From Streptomyces sp. NBC_00353 (GTDB lineage Bacteria > Actinomycetota > Actinomycetes > Streptomycetales > Streptomycetaceae): DNA of 64,000 bases. The stretch covers positions 2,108,001-2,172,000 of the forward strand of contig NZ_CP107985.1 of NCBI RefSeq assembly GCF_036108815.1. The letters run 5' to 3'. The translations under genes and the position numbers were made by a program. Positions 43,994-52,812 of this stretch are shown one piece after another (position 1 is the first letter of the stretch; each line of letters starts with the position of its first letter). Under the pieces are notes generated by a model. It had not been told where the DNA came from, ran no database searches, and saw only the letters and a list, made by a program, of their open reading frames with translations.

Positions 43994-44584
43994 ATGCCCG
44001 CTCCACGCCGCACCCAGCAGCAACGCCGGGAGGAGACCCGGCAACGCCTCCTCGATGCCACGATCGACTGTCTGGTCGAGCACGGCTTCGCGGGCACCAC
44101 GACCCAGCGGGTACAGGAGCGGGCGGGCGTCTCCCGAGGCGCGCTGCTGCACCACTTCGCCTCGAAGGCCGATCTGCTGGCGGCCGCCACCCACCATGTC
44201 GCCGAGATGCGACTCGCACACATCCGCCGCGAGACGGACGGCGGCGCACGGAGCCGCGAGAAGGGACTCGCCCTGCTGCGCACGGCGATGTCCGGCCCGT
44301 ACTTCCTCGCGGGCCTGGAACTGTGGCTGGCGGCCCGCACCGACGCCGACCTCAGGGCGGCACTCCTTCCGGCCGAGCGGGAAGTGGGCGCGGCCCAGCG
44401 TGCGGTGATGGCCGATATCTTCGGCCCGGAGACAGCGGGGCGCGAGGACTTCGCCCTGCTCTGCGAATCACTGCTGGTCCTGCACCGCGGCCTGGCGCTC
44501 ACCGGCGTGCTGCGCGAGGACCCGACATTCGACGACGAGCTGCTGCGGCTGTGGGCGGACCGGTTTCTGGCAGCCCGGGATTAG
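43994..44584 (+). CDS. TetR-family regulator
   Basis: A 196-residue repressor. The N-terminal helix-turn-helix is RQRLLDATIDCLVEHGFAGTTTQRVQERAGVSRGALLHHFASKADLLAAA. The C-terminal ligand domain is helical and unassigned. It is divergent from the ligase/hydratase operon and probably represses it until an acyl-CoA or acid ligand appears. Confidence 0.92.
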   Translation: MPAPRRTQQQRREETRQRLLDATIDCLVEHGFAGTTTQRVQERAGVSRGALLHHFASKADLLAAATHHVAEMRLAHIRRETDGGARSREKGLALLRTAMSGPYFLAGLELWLAARTDADLRAALLPAEREVGAAQRAVMADIFGPETAGREDFALLCESLLVLHRGLALTGVLREDPTFDDELLRLWADRFLAARD

Positions 44585-44727
44585 GGTCTTTCGTCCCGGG
44601 GCCGGGCGTACGGACATGGGGAGCTACGACCGTGCTCGGCGGTGATGCGCGCGGAGGTCTCTTCACCGAGGCGGACGCTGTGCCCGAGGCCGGTTCTCGC
44701 CTCCGCTCCGGGCTCCGCGGCCAGGAC

Positions 44728-45582
44728 TCACCCCGTGCGGTAGAGCGCCGTGAGCAGTTCGATCACGGCCTGAGTGGCGGGATGCGGGTCGTCCCGCCAC
44801 CAGGCGAGCCGCACCGCGATCGGCTCGGCGTCGCGCACCGGCCGATAGACGATGCCGGGCCGTGGGTACTGGTTGGCGGTGGACTCCGCCGTCATCCCCA
44901 CGCAGCGGCCCGTGGAGATGACGGTGAGCCAGTCGTCGACATCGTGCGTGTCCTCGGTCGACGGGCGGGAGTCCGGCGGCCACAGCTCCGTGGTGGTGGT
45001 GCCGGTCCGCCGGTCGATGAGCAGCGTACGCCCGCTGATGTCGGAGAGCCTGACCGAGCGGCGCCTGGCCAAGGGGTCGTCGGCGGCCATGGCGCACAGA
45101 CGCCGCTCCAGCCCCACGATGGCGGAGTCGAAGCGGCGGTCGTCCAGCGGCCTGCGCACCACGGCGAGGTCGCAGGCGCCCTCCGCCAGCCCGGCGGTAC
45201 CGGAGTTGACGCGGACGAGCTGCAGGTCCGTCTCGGGGTGCGTGCCGCCCCAGCGCCGCTGAAAGGCGAGCGTGTGGCGGCCAAGGGCCGACCAGGCGTA
45301 TCCGATCCGCACGCGGGTGTGGCCCGACGTGGCCTCCCGGACGAGATCCGCCACCTCGCCGAGCACCCGTCGGGCCTGCGCCACCACCCGCAGCCCGGTC
45401 GCGGTCGGAGTCACCTCACGGGAGGTCCGCCGCAACAGCCGCACCCCAAGGGCGCGTTCGAGCGAGGCCAGCGTGCGGGACACGGCCGCCTGGGAGACAC
45501 CGAGCGCGAGGGCGGCATCGGTGAAACTGCCCTCGTCGACGATCGCGACGAGACAGCGCAACTGCCGCAGCTCCACATCCAT
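44728..45582 (-). CDS. LysR-family regulator
   Basis: A 284-residue regulator. Winged helix LRQLRCLVAIVDEGSFTDAALALGVSQAAVSRTLASLERALGVRLLRRTSREVTPTATG, then an effector-binding domain. It lies 68 bases from a divergent EamA transporter gene, so it probably controls that gene. No clear T-N11-A pair stands out between them. Confidence 0.93.
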   Translation of the reverse strand: MDVELRQLRCLVAIVDEGSFTDAALALGVSQAAVSRTLASLERALGVRLLRRTSREVTPTATGLRVVAQARRVLGEVADLVREATSGHTRVRIGYAWSALGRHTLAFQRRWGGTHPETDLQLVRVNSGTAGLAEGACDLAVVRRPLDDRRFDSAIVGLERRLCAMAADDPLARRRSVRLSDISGRTLLIDRRTGTTTTELWPPDSRPSTEDTHDVDDWLTVISTGRCVGMTAESTANQYPRPGIVYRPVRDAEPIAVRLAWWRDDPHPATQAVIELLTALYRTG

Positions 45583-45650
45583 GACTCAAGCGTATAGATG
45601 GATCGACCAATGCATTTTGCGCAAGGGGCGGGCGGTCGCACGATCGGGGC

Positions 45651-46556
45651 ATGCAAGCAGCTCCCGCAGGCCCAGCAGCACCCGCGCACCGCACTGCCTC
45701 GACGCCCCCGGCCCCGGGGCCCGGCGGAAAGCGCCTGGCCGGTGTGGTCACCATGTTCGGCAGCGGCCTCTCCAACCAGAGCGGCGCCGCGATCGGTTCC
45801 CTGGCCTTCCCCGTCCTCGGGCCTGTCGGTGTCGTCGCAGCACGCCAGTACGTCGCCGCCATCGTCCTGCTGGCCGTCGGCCGGCCCCGCCTGCGGACCT
45901 TCACCTGGCGTCAGTGGTGGCCGGTACTGCTGTTGGCGCTGGTGTTCGGAACGATGAACCTGTCGCTGTACAGCGCCATCGACCGCATCGGCCTCGGGCT
46001 GGCGGTGACCCTGGAGTTCCTCGGACCACTCAGCATCGCCCTGGCCGCCTCACGCCGTCGCGTGGACGCGTGCTGTGCGGTGATCGCCACAGCGGGCGTC
46101 GTCACCCTGATGCGCCCGCAGCCTTCCACCGACTACGTCGGGATGGGTCTGGGGCTGCTGGCCGCCGTCTGCTGGGCGTCCTACATCCTGCTCAACCGCA
46201 CCGTCGGCCGCCGCATCGCCGGAGCAGAGGGATCGGCGGCCGCGGCCGGCCTCTCCGCCCTGGCGTTCCTGCCGGTCGGACTCGTCGTCGTCGTACAGCA
46301 CCCGCCGACCGCAGGGGCCGCCGCCTGCGCTGTCGCCGCCGGCATTCTGTCCTCGGCCGTGCCGTATCTCGCTGACCTGTTCACGCTGCGCCACGTGCCT
46401 GCGCAGACCTTCGGTCTCTTCATGAGTGTCAACCCCGTCCTCGCGGCCGTGGTCGGATGGATCGTTCTGGGGCAGAACCTGGGCTGGACCGAGTGGGCCG
46501 GCATGGCAACCGTCGTCTCGGTCAACGCGATCAGCATCCTCACGCGTCGCACCTGA
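45651..46556 (+). CDS. EamA/DMT-family transporter (RhtA-like)
   Basis: A 301-residue, ten-segment drug/metabolite transporter. Two EamA repeats are visible: ALVFGTMNLSLYSAIDRIGLGLAVTLEFLGPLSIAL in the first half, and LRHVPAQTFGLFMSVNPVLAAVVGWIVLGQ in the second. This is the pattern of RhtA-type amino-acid exporters. Divergent from a LysR regulator. Confidence 0.88.
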   Translation: MQAAPAGPAAPAHRTASTPPAPGPGGKRLAGVVTMFGSGLSNQSGAAIGSLAFPVLGPVGVVAARQYVAAIVLLAVGRPRLRTFTWRQWWPVLLLALVFGTMNLSLYSAIDRIGLGLAVTLEFLGPLSIALAASRRRVDACCAVIATAGVVTLMRPQPSTDYVGMGLGLLAAVCWASYILLNRTVGRRIAGAEGSAAAAGLSALAFLPVGLVVVVQHPPTAGAAACAVAAGILSSAVPYLADLFTLRHVPAQTFGLFMSVNPVLAAVVGWIVLGQNLGWTEWAGMATVVSVNAISILTRRT

Positions 46557-46696
46557 CGGAACGCCCCGCACGTCCAGGTTCCGGAATGCAGCCGCACGCA
46601 CGGTGCCTGGCCATCTCGCCCTGCGCATCGCCCCGCGGGCATCGGACGACGCCTGGAGTTCTCGGAAGCAAGCCGCTTGACGACCCGACGCCTCGG

Positions 46697-47533
46697 TCAC
46701 CGGATGCCGGGCGGCAAGGGGAGGGCGCTGCGCCAGTCGGCGGGGTCGATGGTGGTGAGGGGCGCGGCGGCGTAGGCAGGGAATCCGGAGGTCCACCGGC
46801 GGCTGCCGTCGGGCAGCATCGCGAGCGCCTCCAGTCCGTCGACCGTCTCCATGGTGTCCAGGCAGTCCGGCCCCATGGCGAAGCCTGCCGTGGCCCAGAC
46901 GTCGGTGCGGGTGAGGCCGGTGCCGAGTACGGTCAGCGAGGCGAGTGCGGTCGCCGGCCGGCCGGTGTGCGGGTCGAGGATGTGGGCGCCCCGTTCCGCG
47001 GTGCCGGATGTGGCCACGGCCAGGTCCTGGCCGGCGACCACCGTCGCGAGCAGGCCGGGTCGCTGCGGGTGGGCGACGCCGATCCGCCAGGGCCGCCCCG
47101 GCGCGGGCCCGCCCACTGTCTGGACGTCCCCACCGCCGGTGATGCTGTGGCGCACCGACCCCGCCTCGCACAGTAGGTGCGAGGCTTGTTCGACGGACCA
47201 TCCCTTGACGTATCCGGAGGGGTCGAGGCGGTCTGCGGGCCGGGAGCTGAACCAGCCGCCGGTTTCCCTGCCGGCCGCCGCGCAGGCCTGCAGCACCTCG
47301 GCCACCTCGGGTTCGCACGCGTCGAGGGTCAGCTCGCCACGGTCGAACCGGCCGATCTGGCTGTCGGCGCGGTAGGTGGAGAACAACTCGTCGATGCGGT
47401 GCAGGCGTTCCACGGCGCATCGCAGCGCGTCCTGGACGGCGGCCCTGCGCGCTCCCGAACCGGCGTCGCGGATGTCGAAGGAGAAGACGGTGCCCATGAC
47501 GTGTTCCACGTGCCGCAGCGGTGCACCGGTCAC
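46697..47533 (-). CDS. apbE: ApbE-like FAD:protein FMN transferase
   Basis: A 278-residue protein that attaches FMN covalently to threonine of FMN-binding domain proteins. Seen: MGTVFSFDI, IDELFSTYRADSQIGRF, DPSGYVKGWSVEQA, SITGGGDVQTVG and VATSGTAERGAHILDPHTGRP. It has no signal peptide or lipobox. Its start overlaps the stop of the FMN-binding protein by ATGA, matching its role in modifying that protein. Confidence 0.9.
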   Translation of the reverse strand: MTGAPLRHVEHVMGTVFSFDIRDAGSGARRAAVQDALRCAVERLHRIDELFSTYRADSQIGRFDRGELTLDACEPEVAEVLQACAAAGRETGGWFSSRPADRLDPSGYVKGWSVEQASHLLCEAGSVRHSITGGGDVQTVGGPAPGRPWRIGVAHPQRPGLLATVVAGQDLAVATSGTAERGAHILDPHTGRPATALASLTVLGTGLTRTDVWATAGFAMGPDCLDTMETVDGLEALAMLPDGSRRWTSGFPAYAAAPLTTIDPADWRSALPLPPGIR

Positions 47534-48006
47534 AGCCCCGCCTTGTCGATCGCGCTCTGCAACGAGTTGATGTAGCCGTCGCTCGTGAAAGTGGCGCCGG
47601 AGACGGCGTCGATCTCGGCGCTCTGTGCGCTGATCGCCTCCTGGTTGAGGGTCGGCAGGGCGTAGCTGTTGATCTCCTGGTCCTTCGGGTTGTCGCTGGG
47701 GTACTGGAGCACCGCGACGTTGGTGATCTTGCTTCCCTCGACGGTGATCCTTACCTGGACGGGGCCGAAGCGGGTCTGCTCCGCCTCGCCGGTGACGGAC
47801 CGGGTGGCTGCGGAGGAGCCGGAGTCGCTGCCGGTGCCGGGCGTGGCAGCCGAACTCCCGCCGCCGGCCTCCGTGGTGCTGCCGCCCGGGGATGCGCCGG
47901 TGGAGAACGGTGCGCCGGAGGCGGTGGCGCCGGAGTGTGGTTTGAGCGAGAGCAGCAGCACCACACCGGAGACGGTGGCGGCACTGGTGATGACGATTCG
48001 GCGCAC
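47530..48006 (-). CDS. exported FMN-binding domain protein
   Basis: A 158-residue protein. A basic start and one hydrophobic segment (RRIVITSAATVSGVVLLLSL) anchor it, then a Ser/Gly/Thr-rich linker and an FMN-binding domain ending in IDAVSGATFTSDGY. The Thr of SGAT is the residue ApbE would flavinylate. GTG at 48006 has AGGAG eight bases upstream; frames to 48078 add no signal. It probably carries electrons outside the membrane, between the ferric-reductase-like gene upstream and an acceptor. Confidence 0.88.
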   Translation of the reverse strand: MRRIVITSAATVSGVVLLLSLKPHSGATASGAPFSTGASPGGSTTEAGGGSSAATPGTGSDSGSSAATRSVTGEAEQTRFGPVQVRITVEGSKITNVAVLQYPSDNPKDQEINSYALPTLNQEAISAQSAEIDAVSGATFTSDGYINSLQSAIDKAGL

Positions 48007-48034
48007 AGCGAGCTCCTGGAACGTGCGGGAGGGA

Positions 48035-49432
48035 TCAGAAGGTGAACGACTCATGGTGGATACGGCGGCGGGACACACCGGCTGCTCGCAGCGCGCTCAC
48101 CGCGGTGACGGTCATCGCCTCAGGGCCGCACAGGAAGACGTCGTGCCGGGCGAGGTCCGGCACCAGATGGTTCAGGGTGTGGGCGTTGAGGGGCTCACCC
48201 ACCTCCCGGCGCGGGCCGACCAGGAAGTGGAGCCGGGCGCCTCGGGCGGCTGCGATGTCCTCGAGTTCGGCACGGAAGATCAGATCCTCCGGCCGGCTGC
48301 CCCGGTGGACCAGAGTCAGGTCCCCCGGGGCAGCAGGCAGCGTCTCGAACAGCGCGCGCAGCGGGGTGATGCCGACGCCTGCCGCCAGCAGCAGCACCTT
48401 GCGTGACCGTCGGCGTGCCGCGGTGAAGGCCCCGTACGGTCCCTCCGCACGCACCCGGGTGCCCGGCCGCAGCCGCGCCACCGCCGCGCTGTGCCCGCCC
48501 AGGTCCTTGACGGTGAAACGCAGGTACTGCGGGTGCACGGGGGCGGACAGTGAATACGGGTTGGCGGCCCAACGCAGGCCGGGGGCCAGGAACTGCAGCC
48601 GGAAGAACTGACCCGGCTCCGCCTTGATCCTCTCCAGGTGCCGTCCGGTGAGGTAGACCGAGACCGTCCCGGGCGCCTCGGGCCGTATCTCGGCCACCTG
48701 CAGCCGGTGCCGCCGGTCGGCGAGGAACGGCACGACGAGCCGGTACCAGCCGAGCAGCGCGGCCGTCCCCAGGTACAGGCCGTACCAGGCGGCGCGAGCC
48801 GGCGGCCGGGAGACGAAATCGGCACCGTTGGCCAATTGATGGCCGAAGCCGAGGGCGACCGCCAGATAGGTGGCCAGGTGCAGGTAGTACCAGGTCTCGT
48901 AGCGCATCCGGCGGCGGGCGGCGCGCGCGGAAACCGCGGCCACGCCCAGCAGCAGCACGGTCGCGATCGTGGCCTTGAGCATCTCCGGGTAGTGGAAGAC
49001 GATCTCCACCGTCTCCCCCGCCACGCCGCTGCCGTCCGTGAGCGCGTAACCCCAGATGATGAGCACGACGTGAGCCAGGACCAGGCTGACCATGTACCGC
49101 CCGCCCATCGCGTGCCAACGCGCCAGCCGGTCCGCGCCGACTCCCCGTTCCAGGAAGGGCAGCCGGGCCATGAGCAGAACCAGCACCGGCGCGGCATAGC
49201 CGGCCAGCAGTCCCGTGATCCGCCCGGCGCCGGTGAGCCAGGCCGCGGCCCCGGCGACGGACGGGGTGCCCACCCACCACAGGGCGAGCACCGCGGCGGC
49301 ACCACACCAGATGAGCACGAGTATCGCCGCGGGCAGCGCCCCGGGCGGCAGGGCGGCGGTCGGTGGCCCGGAGTCACGGTGCCGGGCGCGCGGCCGACGG
49401 GGAGCCGGGCGGCCGTCCACAACAGTGGTCAC
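48035..49432 (-). CDS. ferric-reductase-like membrane flavoprotein
   Basis: A 465-residue protein: about six membrane segments with the ferric-reductase-like heme region (RYMVSLVLAHVVLIIWGYAL, YETWYYLHLATYLAVALGFGHQ, histidines spaced for two hemes), then an FAD/NAD(P)H oxidoreductase module with NPYSLSAP, the FAD-binding segment ending GAFTAARR, AAGVGITPLRAL and DVFLCGPEAM. It passes electrons from cytoplasmic NAD(P)H across the membrane. First gene of a three-gene unit with the FMN-binding protein (28 bases on) and ApbE. GTG 49432 is chosen from GGAG upstream. Confidence 0.88.
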   Translation of the reverse strand: MTTVVDGRPAPRRPRARHRDSGPPTAALPPGALPAAILVLIWCGAAAVLALWWVGTPSVAGAAAWLTGAGRITGLLAGYAAPVLVLLMARLPFLERGVGADRLARWHAMGGRYMVSLVLAHVVLIIWGYALTDGSGVAGETVEIVFHYPEMLKATIATVLLLGVAAVSARAARRRMRYETWYYLHLATYLAVALGFGHQLANGADFVSRPPARAAWYGLYLGTAALLGWYRLVVPFLADRRHRLQVAEIRPEAPGTVSVYLTGRHLERIKAEPGQFFRLQFLAPGLRWAANPYSLSAPVHPQYLRFTVKDLGGHSAAVARLRPGTRVRAEGPYGAFTAARRRSRKVLLLAAGVGITPLRALFETLPAAPGDLTLVHRGSRPEDLIFRAELEDIAAARGARLHFLVGPRREVGEPLNAHTLNHLVPDLARHDVFLCGPEAMTVTAVSALRAAGVSRRRIHHESFTF

Positions 49433-49893
49433 GACAGCTGGTCTCCATTCTGCGCCGCTGGTCGCGGCCGGACGTTCCGGATACCGCGGCACGGCACAAT
49501 CCTGGCGGCGCAACTTCTGCGTTCCCTCTGAGCCACCGGCGTCGTGAGACCGGCGCGGAAGCAAACACACAGGTGAACGGCGTCATACGGGATGGCAGTC
49601 CGCTCGGTCCGGGCCGACGTTTCTCAGAAGGTTCTCAGCCGGAGTCCTCTGTGGTGATCGCTGCATGGCGGCTTGACGCTGCGAGTCGTACGCGTCTCCT
49701 CCGGCGCCGTTGTCCGGCGGGCGTGCACGCTTCACGTATCCGGAGGGTGTGCCGACGCCCTTGCCTCTCCACCGACCGGGATCACCTCCGTCCCATGTCT
49801 TGCGCCGACAGCGAGCAGCAATCAAGATGCTGACTGCATGTGACCGCCGGTAACCGCCGCCCATCAGGGCTGGGACGTGAAGAAGGTCCTGCT
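49433..49893. other. divergent promoter region
   Basis: About 460 bases between the electron-transfer operon (minus) and the secreted-protein operon (plus). No convincing gene; the only notable element is the TTCTCAG direct repeat. Confidence 0.5.
49621..49638. promoter_or_regulatory. TTCTCAG direct repeat, possible response-regulator site
   Basis: TTCTCAG occurs at 49621-49627 and again at 49632-49638, exactly one helix turn (11 bases) apart. Such spaced heptamers are typical of OmpR-family binding. It stands about 190 bases before the ferric-reductase-like gene and 255 before the divergent secreted-protein gene. Confidence 0.5.
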
Positions 49894-50493
49894 GTGCCCG
49901 TACTCCGCCACACGACGAACGCCCTCGGCGCCCTGTCGACAAGCGTCCGCCTCACCGTCTTCGGCGCAGTGGTGGCGGCAGCCGCCGCGCTGCTCCCCGC
50001 CGCTTCCGCCTCGGCTGCAGAGCCAAGCGTCGGTGGTTACACCGACCCCTCGTACGCCTCCGCGTGCACCTTCCACCGCTACGGCGAGGGCGAGACGCCG
50101 CCACTCTCCCTGTTCGGCGCCGACCCGCTGTGCGTGGAGTACGCCAAGCGGGACATCACCGTGACCAACGGTGGCGCGGCGCGCTTTCTGCTGGCCGAGC
50201 CGGCGCGCTTCGCCATCGCCGTACCTGCTTGCCGTTACTGGCAGTTGGACCATTGGAGCGTGCAGGCCACGGCCGGCGGAACCGAACTGGTCGGCTGGGA
50301 CGGCAGTTACTGGTTCGACAAGGCGGAGGGCAGCGCCGCGGCGAGGGTACGCAACATCACCGTCGCCGGGCAGCCCGCGCAGGCCGAAGACGCCGCGAGG
50401 GTGATCCGGCCGTATGACGCCCGGCTCGCCGACGCGCTCGTGCGCGACGCCGCGGGTGTGACGGTGCGGCTGCCGGTGAGCGGGCTGTGCTGA
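49894..50493 (+). CDS. small secreted protein of unknown function
   Basis: A 199-residue protein with a signal peptide (SVRLTVFGAVVAAAAALLPAASASA, cleavage before AEPS). The mature part has four cysteines (ASACTFHRY, DPLCVEYAK, VPACRYWQ and the final GLC), which could form two disulfides. GTG 49894 is chosen for GAAGG upstream; a GTG at 49840 would precede the signal by 18 charged residues. I do not recognise the family. It is the first gene of a four-gene unit and overlaps the next by 7 bases, so it is likely a partner of the oxidoreductase downstream. Confidence 0.7.
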   Translation: MPVLRHTTNALGALSTSVRLTVFGAVVAAAAALLPAASASAAEPSVGGYTDPSYASACTFHRYGEGETPPLSLFGADPLCVEYAKRDITVTNGGAARFLLAEPARFAIAVPACRYWQLDHWSVQATAGGTELVGWDGSYWFDKAEGSAAARVRNITVAGQPAQAEDAARVIRPYDARLADALVRDAAGVTVRLPVSGLC

Positions 50494-51209
50494 GCGAGCC
50501 ACCCGCACGTCCCACTCGGCGCCGGCTGCTCGTCGGGCTGACCGCCGCCGTCGCCGCCCTACGGGCAGGGGAACCGGCCGCCGAAGCCGCGCCTTCGGCG
50601 CGTCCCGTCCCCGAGCCGGTCCCGGTGGCTCGGGCCGGGCTGCTGCCCGCCTCCCTCGCACTGCCCGACCCGACGACCGCCACGCTGGAGGCGTTTGCGG
50701 ACACCATGGTCCCGGGCGAGAAGCGGTACGGCGGAGACGTGGCGATCGCCGGGGCGGCCCCCGGTCCCGGCGCCGTACAGGCGGGGGCCGTCGAGCTGCT
50801 CAACCTTCCCGACCTCGGCATCGGCATCCTGCTGCCCGAGCTGGCGCTGCTCGTCAACACCCGCGCCCTCGCCTACGCGGCCACCCACGGCCGGGTCCTG
50901 CTGCCCACTCAACCTCCCTTCGTCGCCCTCCGGTTCACCGACCGCACCGCGCTCGCCGGAGAGCTGCTCACGCCCGGCGCCCCGGACCGGCAGCTGTATG
51001 TGCTGCTCGCGCTCTTCGCCGCCGCGGCCTTCGACACCGCAGCCCATCTGCACACCGCCGCAGCCGTCCGGCAACGCCACCCGGGCCTGGCCTGGATCGG
51101 CTTCCCGGTGCCCGACGCCGACGGACTGTGGCGCTTCCCCGACTACTCGTACGGTCGAAGGCTCGCCTCCGAGCACCCGCTCACCACCCCCGGAGGGCAC
51201 CCCGCATGA
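50487..51209 (+). CDS. exported protein, DUF5987-like, partner of GMC oxidoreductase
   Basis: A 240-residue protein with a Tat signal (TRRRLLVGLTAAVAAL). It carries LEAFADTMVPGEKRYGGDVAIAGAAPGPGAVQAG, a pattern like small twin-arginine subunits of flavoprotein dehydrogenases, later RFTDRTALAGELL and WRFPDYSYGR. I believe this is the DUF5987 family. It overlaps the GMC oxidoreductase gene by ATGA, and could carry that enzyme through the Tat pathway as a hitchhiker, since the oxidase has no signal of its own. Confidence 0.72.
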   Translation: MLSEPPARPTRRRLLVGLTAAVAALRAGEPAAEAAPSARPVPEPVPVARAGLLPASLALPDPTTATLEAFADTMVPGEKRYGGDVAIAGAAPGPGAVQAGAVELLNLPDLGIGILLPELALLVNTRALAYAATHGRVLLPTQPPFVALRFTDRTALAGELLTPGAPDRQLYVLLALFAAAAFDTAAHLHTAAAVRQRHPGLAWIGFPVPDADGLWRFPDYSYGRRLASEHPLTTPGGHPA

Positions 51210-52801
51210 GCGCCACCGAACGCACCGACGTGCTGGTCATCGGCAGCGGTTTCGGGGGTGCCATCCCCGCCTACCATCTGGCCGCGGGTGGCGCCGAGGT
51301 GGTGATCCTGGAACGCGGACCGCACCTCACCGCCCCCGACTTCACCCATGACCTGCGCCTGGGCAGCTACACCCGGATCGTCGACCTCGTGCAGGGCGAC
51401 GGCATCACTGTCGTCGCCGGGAACTGCGTCGGCGGGTCCAGCGTGGTCTACTTCGCCGCTTCGCTGCGCGCTCCGGGCTTCGTCTTCGATCGCCGCGGCA
51501 GTCTGGGCCATCGCCTGTGGCCTTCGACCCTGACGCGCGCGGCACTCGACCCGTGGTACGACCGGGTCGAGGAGGCTCTGCCGGTCGCCGAGCAGAGCTG
51601 GGACCAAGTCCCTTACCCTGGGGGACTGTTCGCTGCAGCGTGCGCCCGTGCGGGCCGCACCTGCAATCCTGTGCCCGTCGCCGTCGACCTGGCCCGCTGC
51701 ACCAACTGCAACTGGATGCTCAACGGCTGCCACTTCGACGCCAAGCGCTCCATGCTGCTGAACTATCTCCCCGCCGCGACCGCGCACGGCGCCGAGATCC
51801 GCCCACTCCACGAGGCGCAGACGATCGCGCCTGCCACCACACCCGGTTACCGCTACCGCGTCTCGTACACACAGCTCGACGCCGGCGACTACCGGCTGCC
51901 GGTCGGCGTGGGCGCGATCGAGGCCAAGACCGTGGTGCTGGCCGCAGGCGCTCTGGCCACGCCGGTGCTGCTGCAGCGCTCGGCTCCCCTGCTCGGCGGT
52001 GTCCCGCAAGCCGTCGGACGCTATTTCTCGGGCAACGGCGACCGCGTGTCCATCGCCGACGTCGACGAAGGCAAGGTGCGCGACCTGCTCGGTCTCGAGC
52101 GCGCCCCGGGCATCCCGTACCAGGGATTCCCGATCGGGAAGCCCATCGGCTCCATGTCGTACGACCGGCTCGACCCGGCAACGGCGGAGTTCACCCGTTT
52201 CTCCCTTCAGCAGATCTACTTCCCCGGCATCACCGACCTGCTGGCCCAGGCCACCGACACCCCGGCGACGAGCTGGTTCGGCGTCCGCAAGAAGGAGATG
52301 CGGGCACGCTGGCCGTCGTGGCTCTCCGTGCTCGCCATGACCGAGGACGACAACGAGGGCGTCTTCGGCCCGCCGCCGCCCACCGGAAGCTCGACGCGCG
52401 TGGCCACGTCGCTCTGCCTGTCGACGCTCTCGTACCGGCCGACAGCGAACACCCTGCGCGGCTGGGCCGCCGCGGATGCCGAGGCCCGCGCGGTGCTGGA
52501 GCGCGACGGTCTTGCGCGGGTGCGGCCCTGGAGCGAGAACCCCGCCGGGTCCGTGAGCGCGCACCCCCTCGCCTCCTGCCGGATGGGTGACGACCCCGCC
52601 ACCTCGGCACTCGATGAACGCGGCGAACTGCGAGGCCATCCCGGCCTGTTCGTCACCGACGGCTCGGCAGTGCCGACCTCGCTCTGCGTCAACCCCTCAC
52701 TGACGATCGCGGCGCTGGCCGAACGGGCCTGTCCCGGCATCGTGGAGAGCACCGCCGAGGCAGGCGTGCGCGTACGGTACGGGGCCCCCGCGCCCCGGTG
52801 A
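51206..52801 (+). CDS. GMC-type FAD oxidoreductase (cholesterol-oxidase-like)
   Basis: A 531-residue flavoenzyme. VLVIGSGFGGAIPAYHLAAGG at the N-terminus binds FAD; NCVGGSSVVYFAASLRAP and DLARCTNCNWMLNGCHFDAKRSML follow; the C-terminal SAHPLASCRMGDD (active-site His) and GLFVTDGSAVPTSLCVNPSLTIAALAER are the GMC_oxred_C signature. The arrangement is close to cholesterol/sterol oxidases and related alcohol oxidases. It has no signal peptide but is coupled to a Tat-signal protein. Confidence 0.88.
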   Translation: MSATERTDVLVIGSGFGGAIPAYHLAAGGAEVVILERGPHLTAPDFTHDLRLGSYTRIVDLVQGDGITVVAGNCVGGSSVVYFAASLRAPGFVFDRRGSLGHRLWPSTLTRAALDPWYDRVEEALPVAEQSWDQVPYPGGLFAAACARAGRTCNPVPVAVDLARCTNCNWMLNGCHFDAKRSMLLNYLPAATAHGAEIRPLHEAQTIAPATTPGYRYRVSYTQLDAGDYRLPVGVGAIEAKTVVLAAGALATPVLLQRSAPLLGGVPQAVGRYFSGNGDRVSIADVDEGKVRDLLGLERAPGIPYQGFPIGKPIGSMSYDRLDPATAEFTRFSLQQIYFPGITDLLAQATDTPATSWFGVRKKEMRARWPSWLSVLAMTEDDNEGVFGPPPPTGSSTRVATSLCLSTLSYRPTANTLRGWAAADAEARAVLERDGLARVRPWSENPAGSVSAHPLASCRMGDDPATSALDERGELRGHPGLFVTDGSAVPTSLCVNPSLTIAALAERACPGIVESTAEAGVRVRYGAPAPR

Positions 52802-52812
52802 AAGGAACCCTC

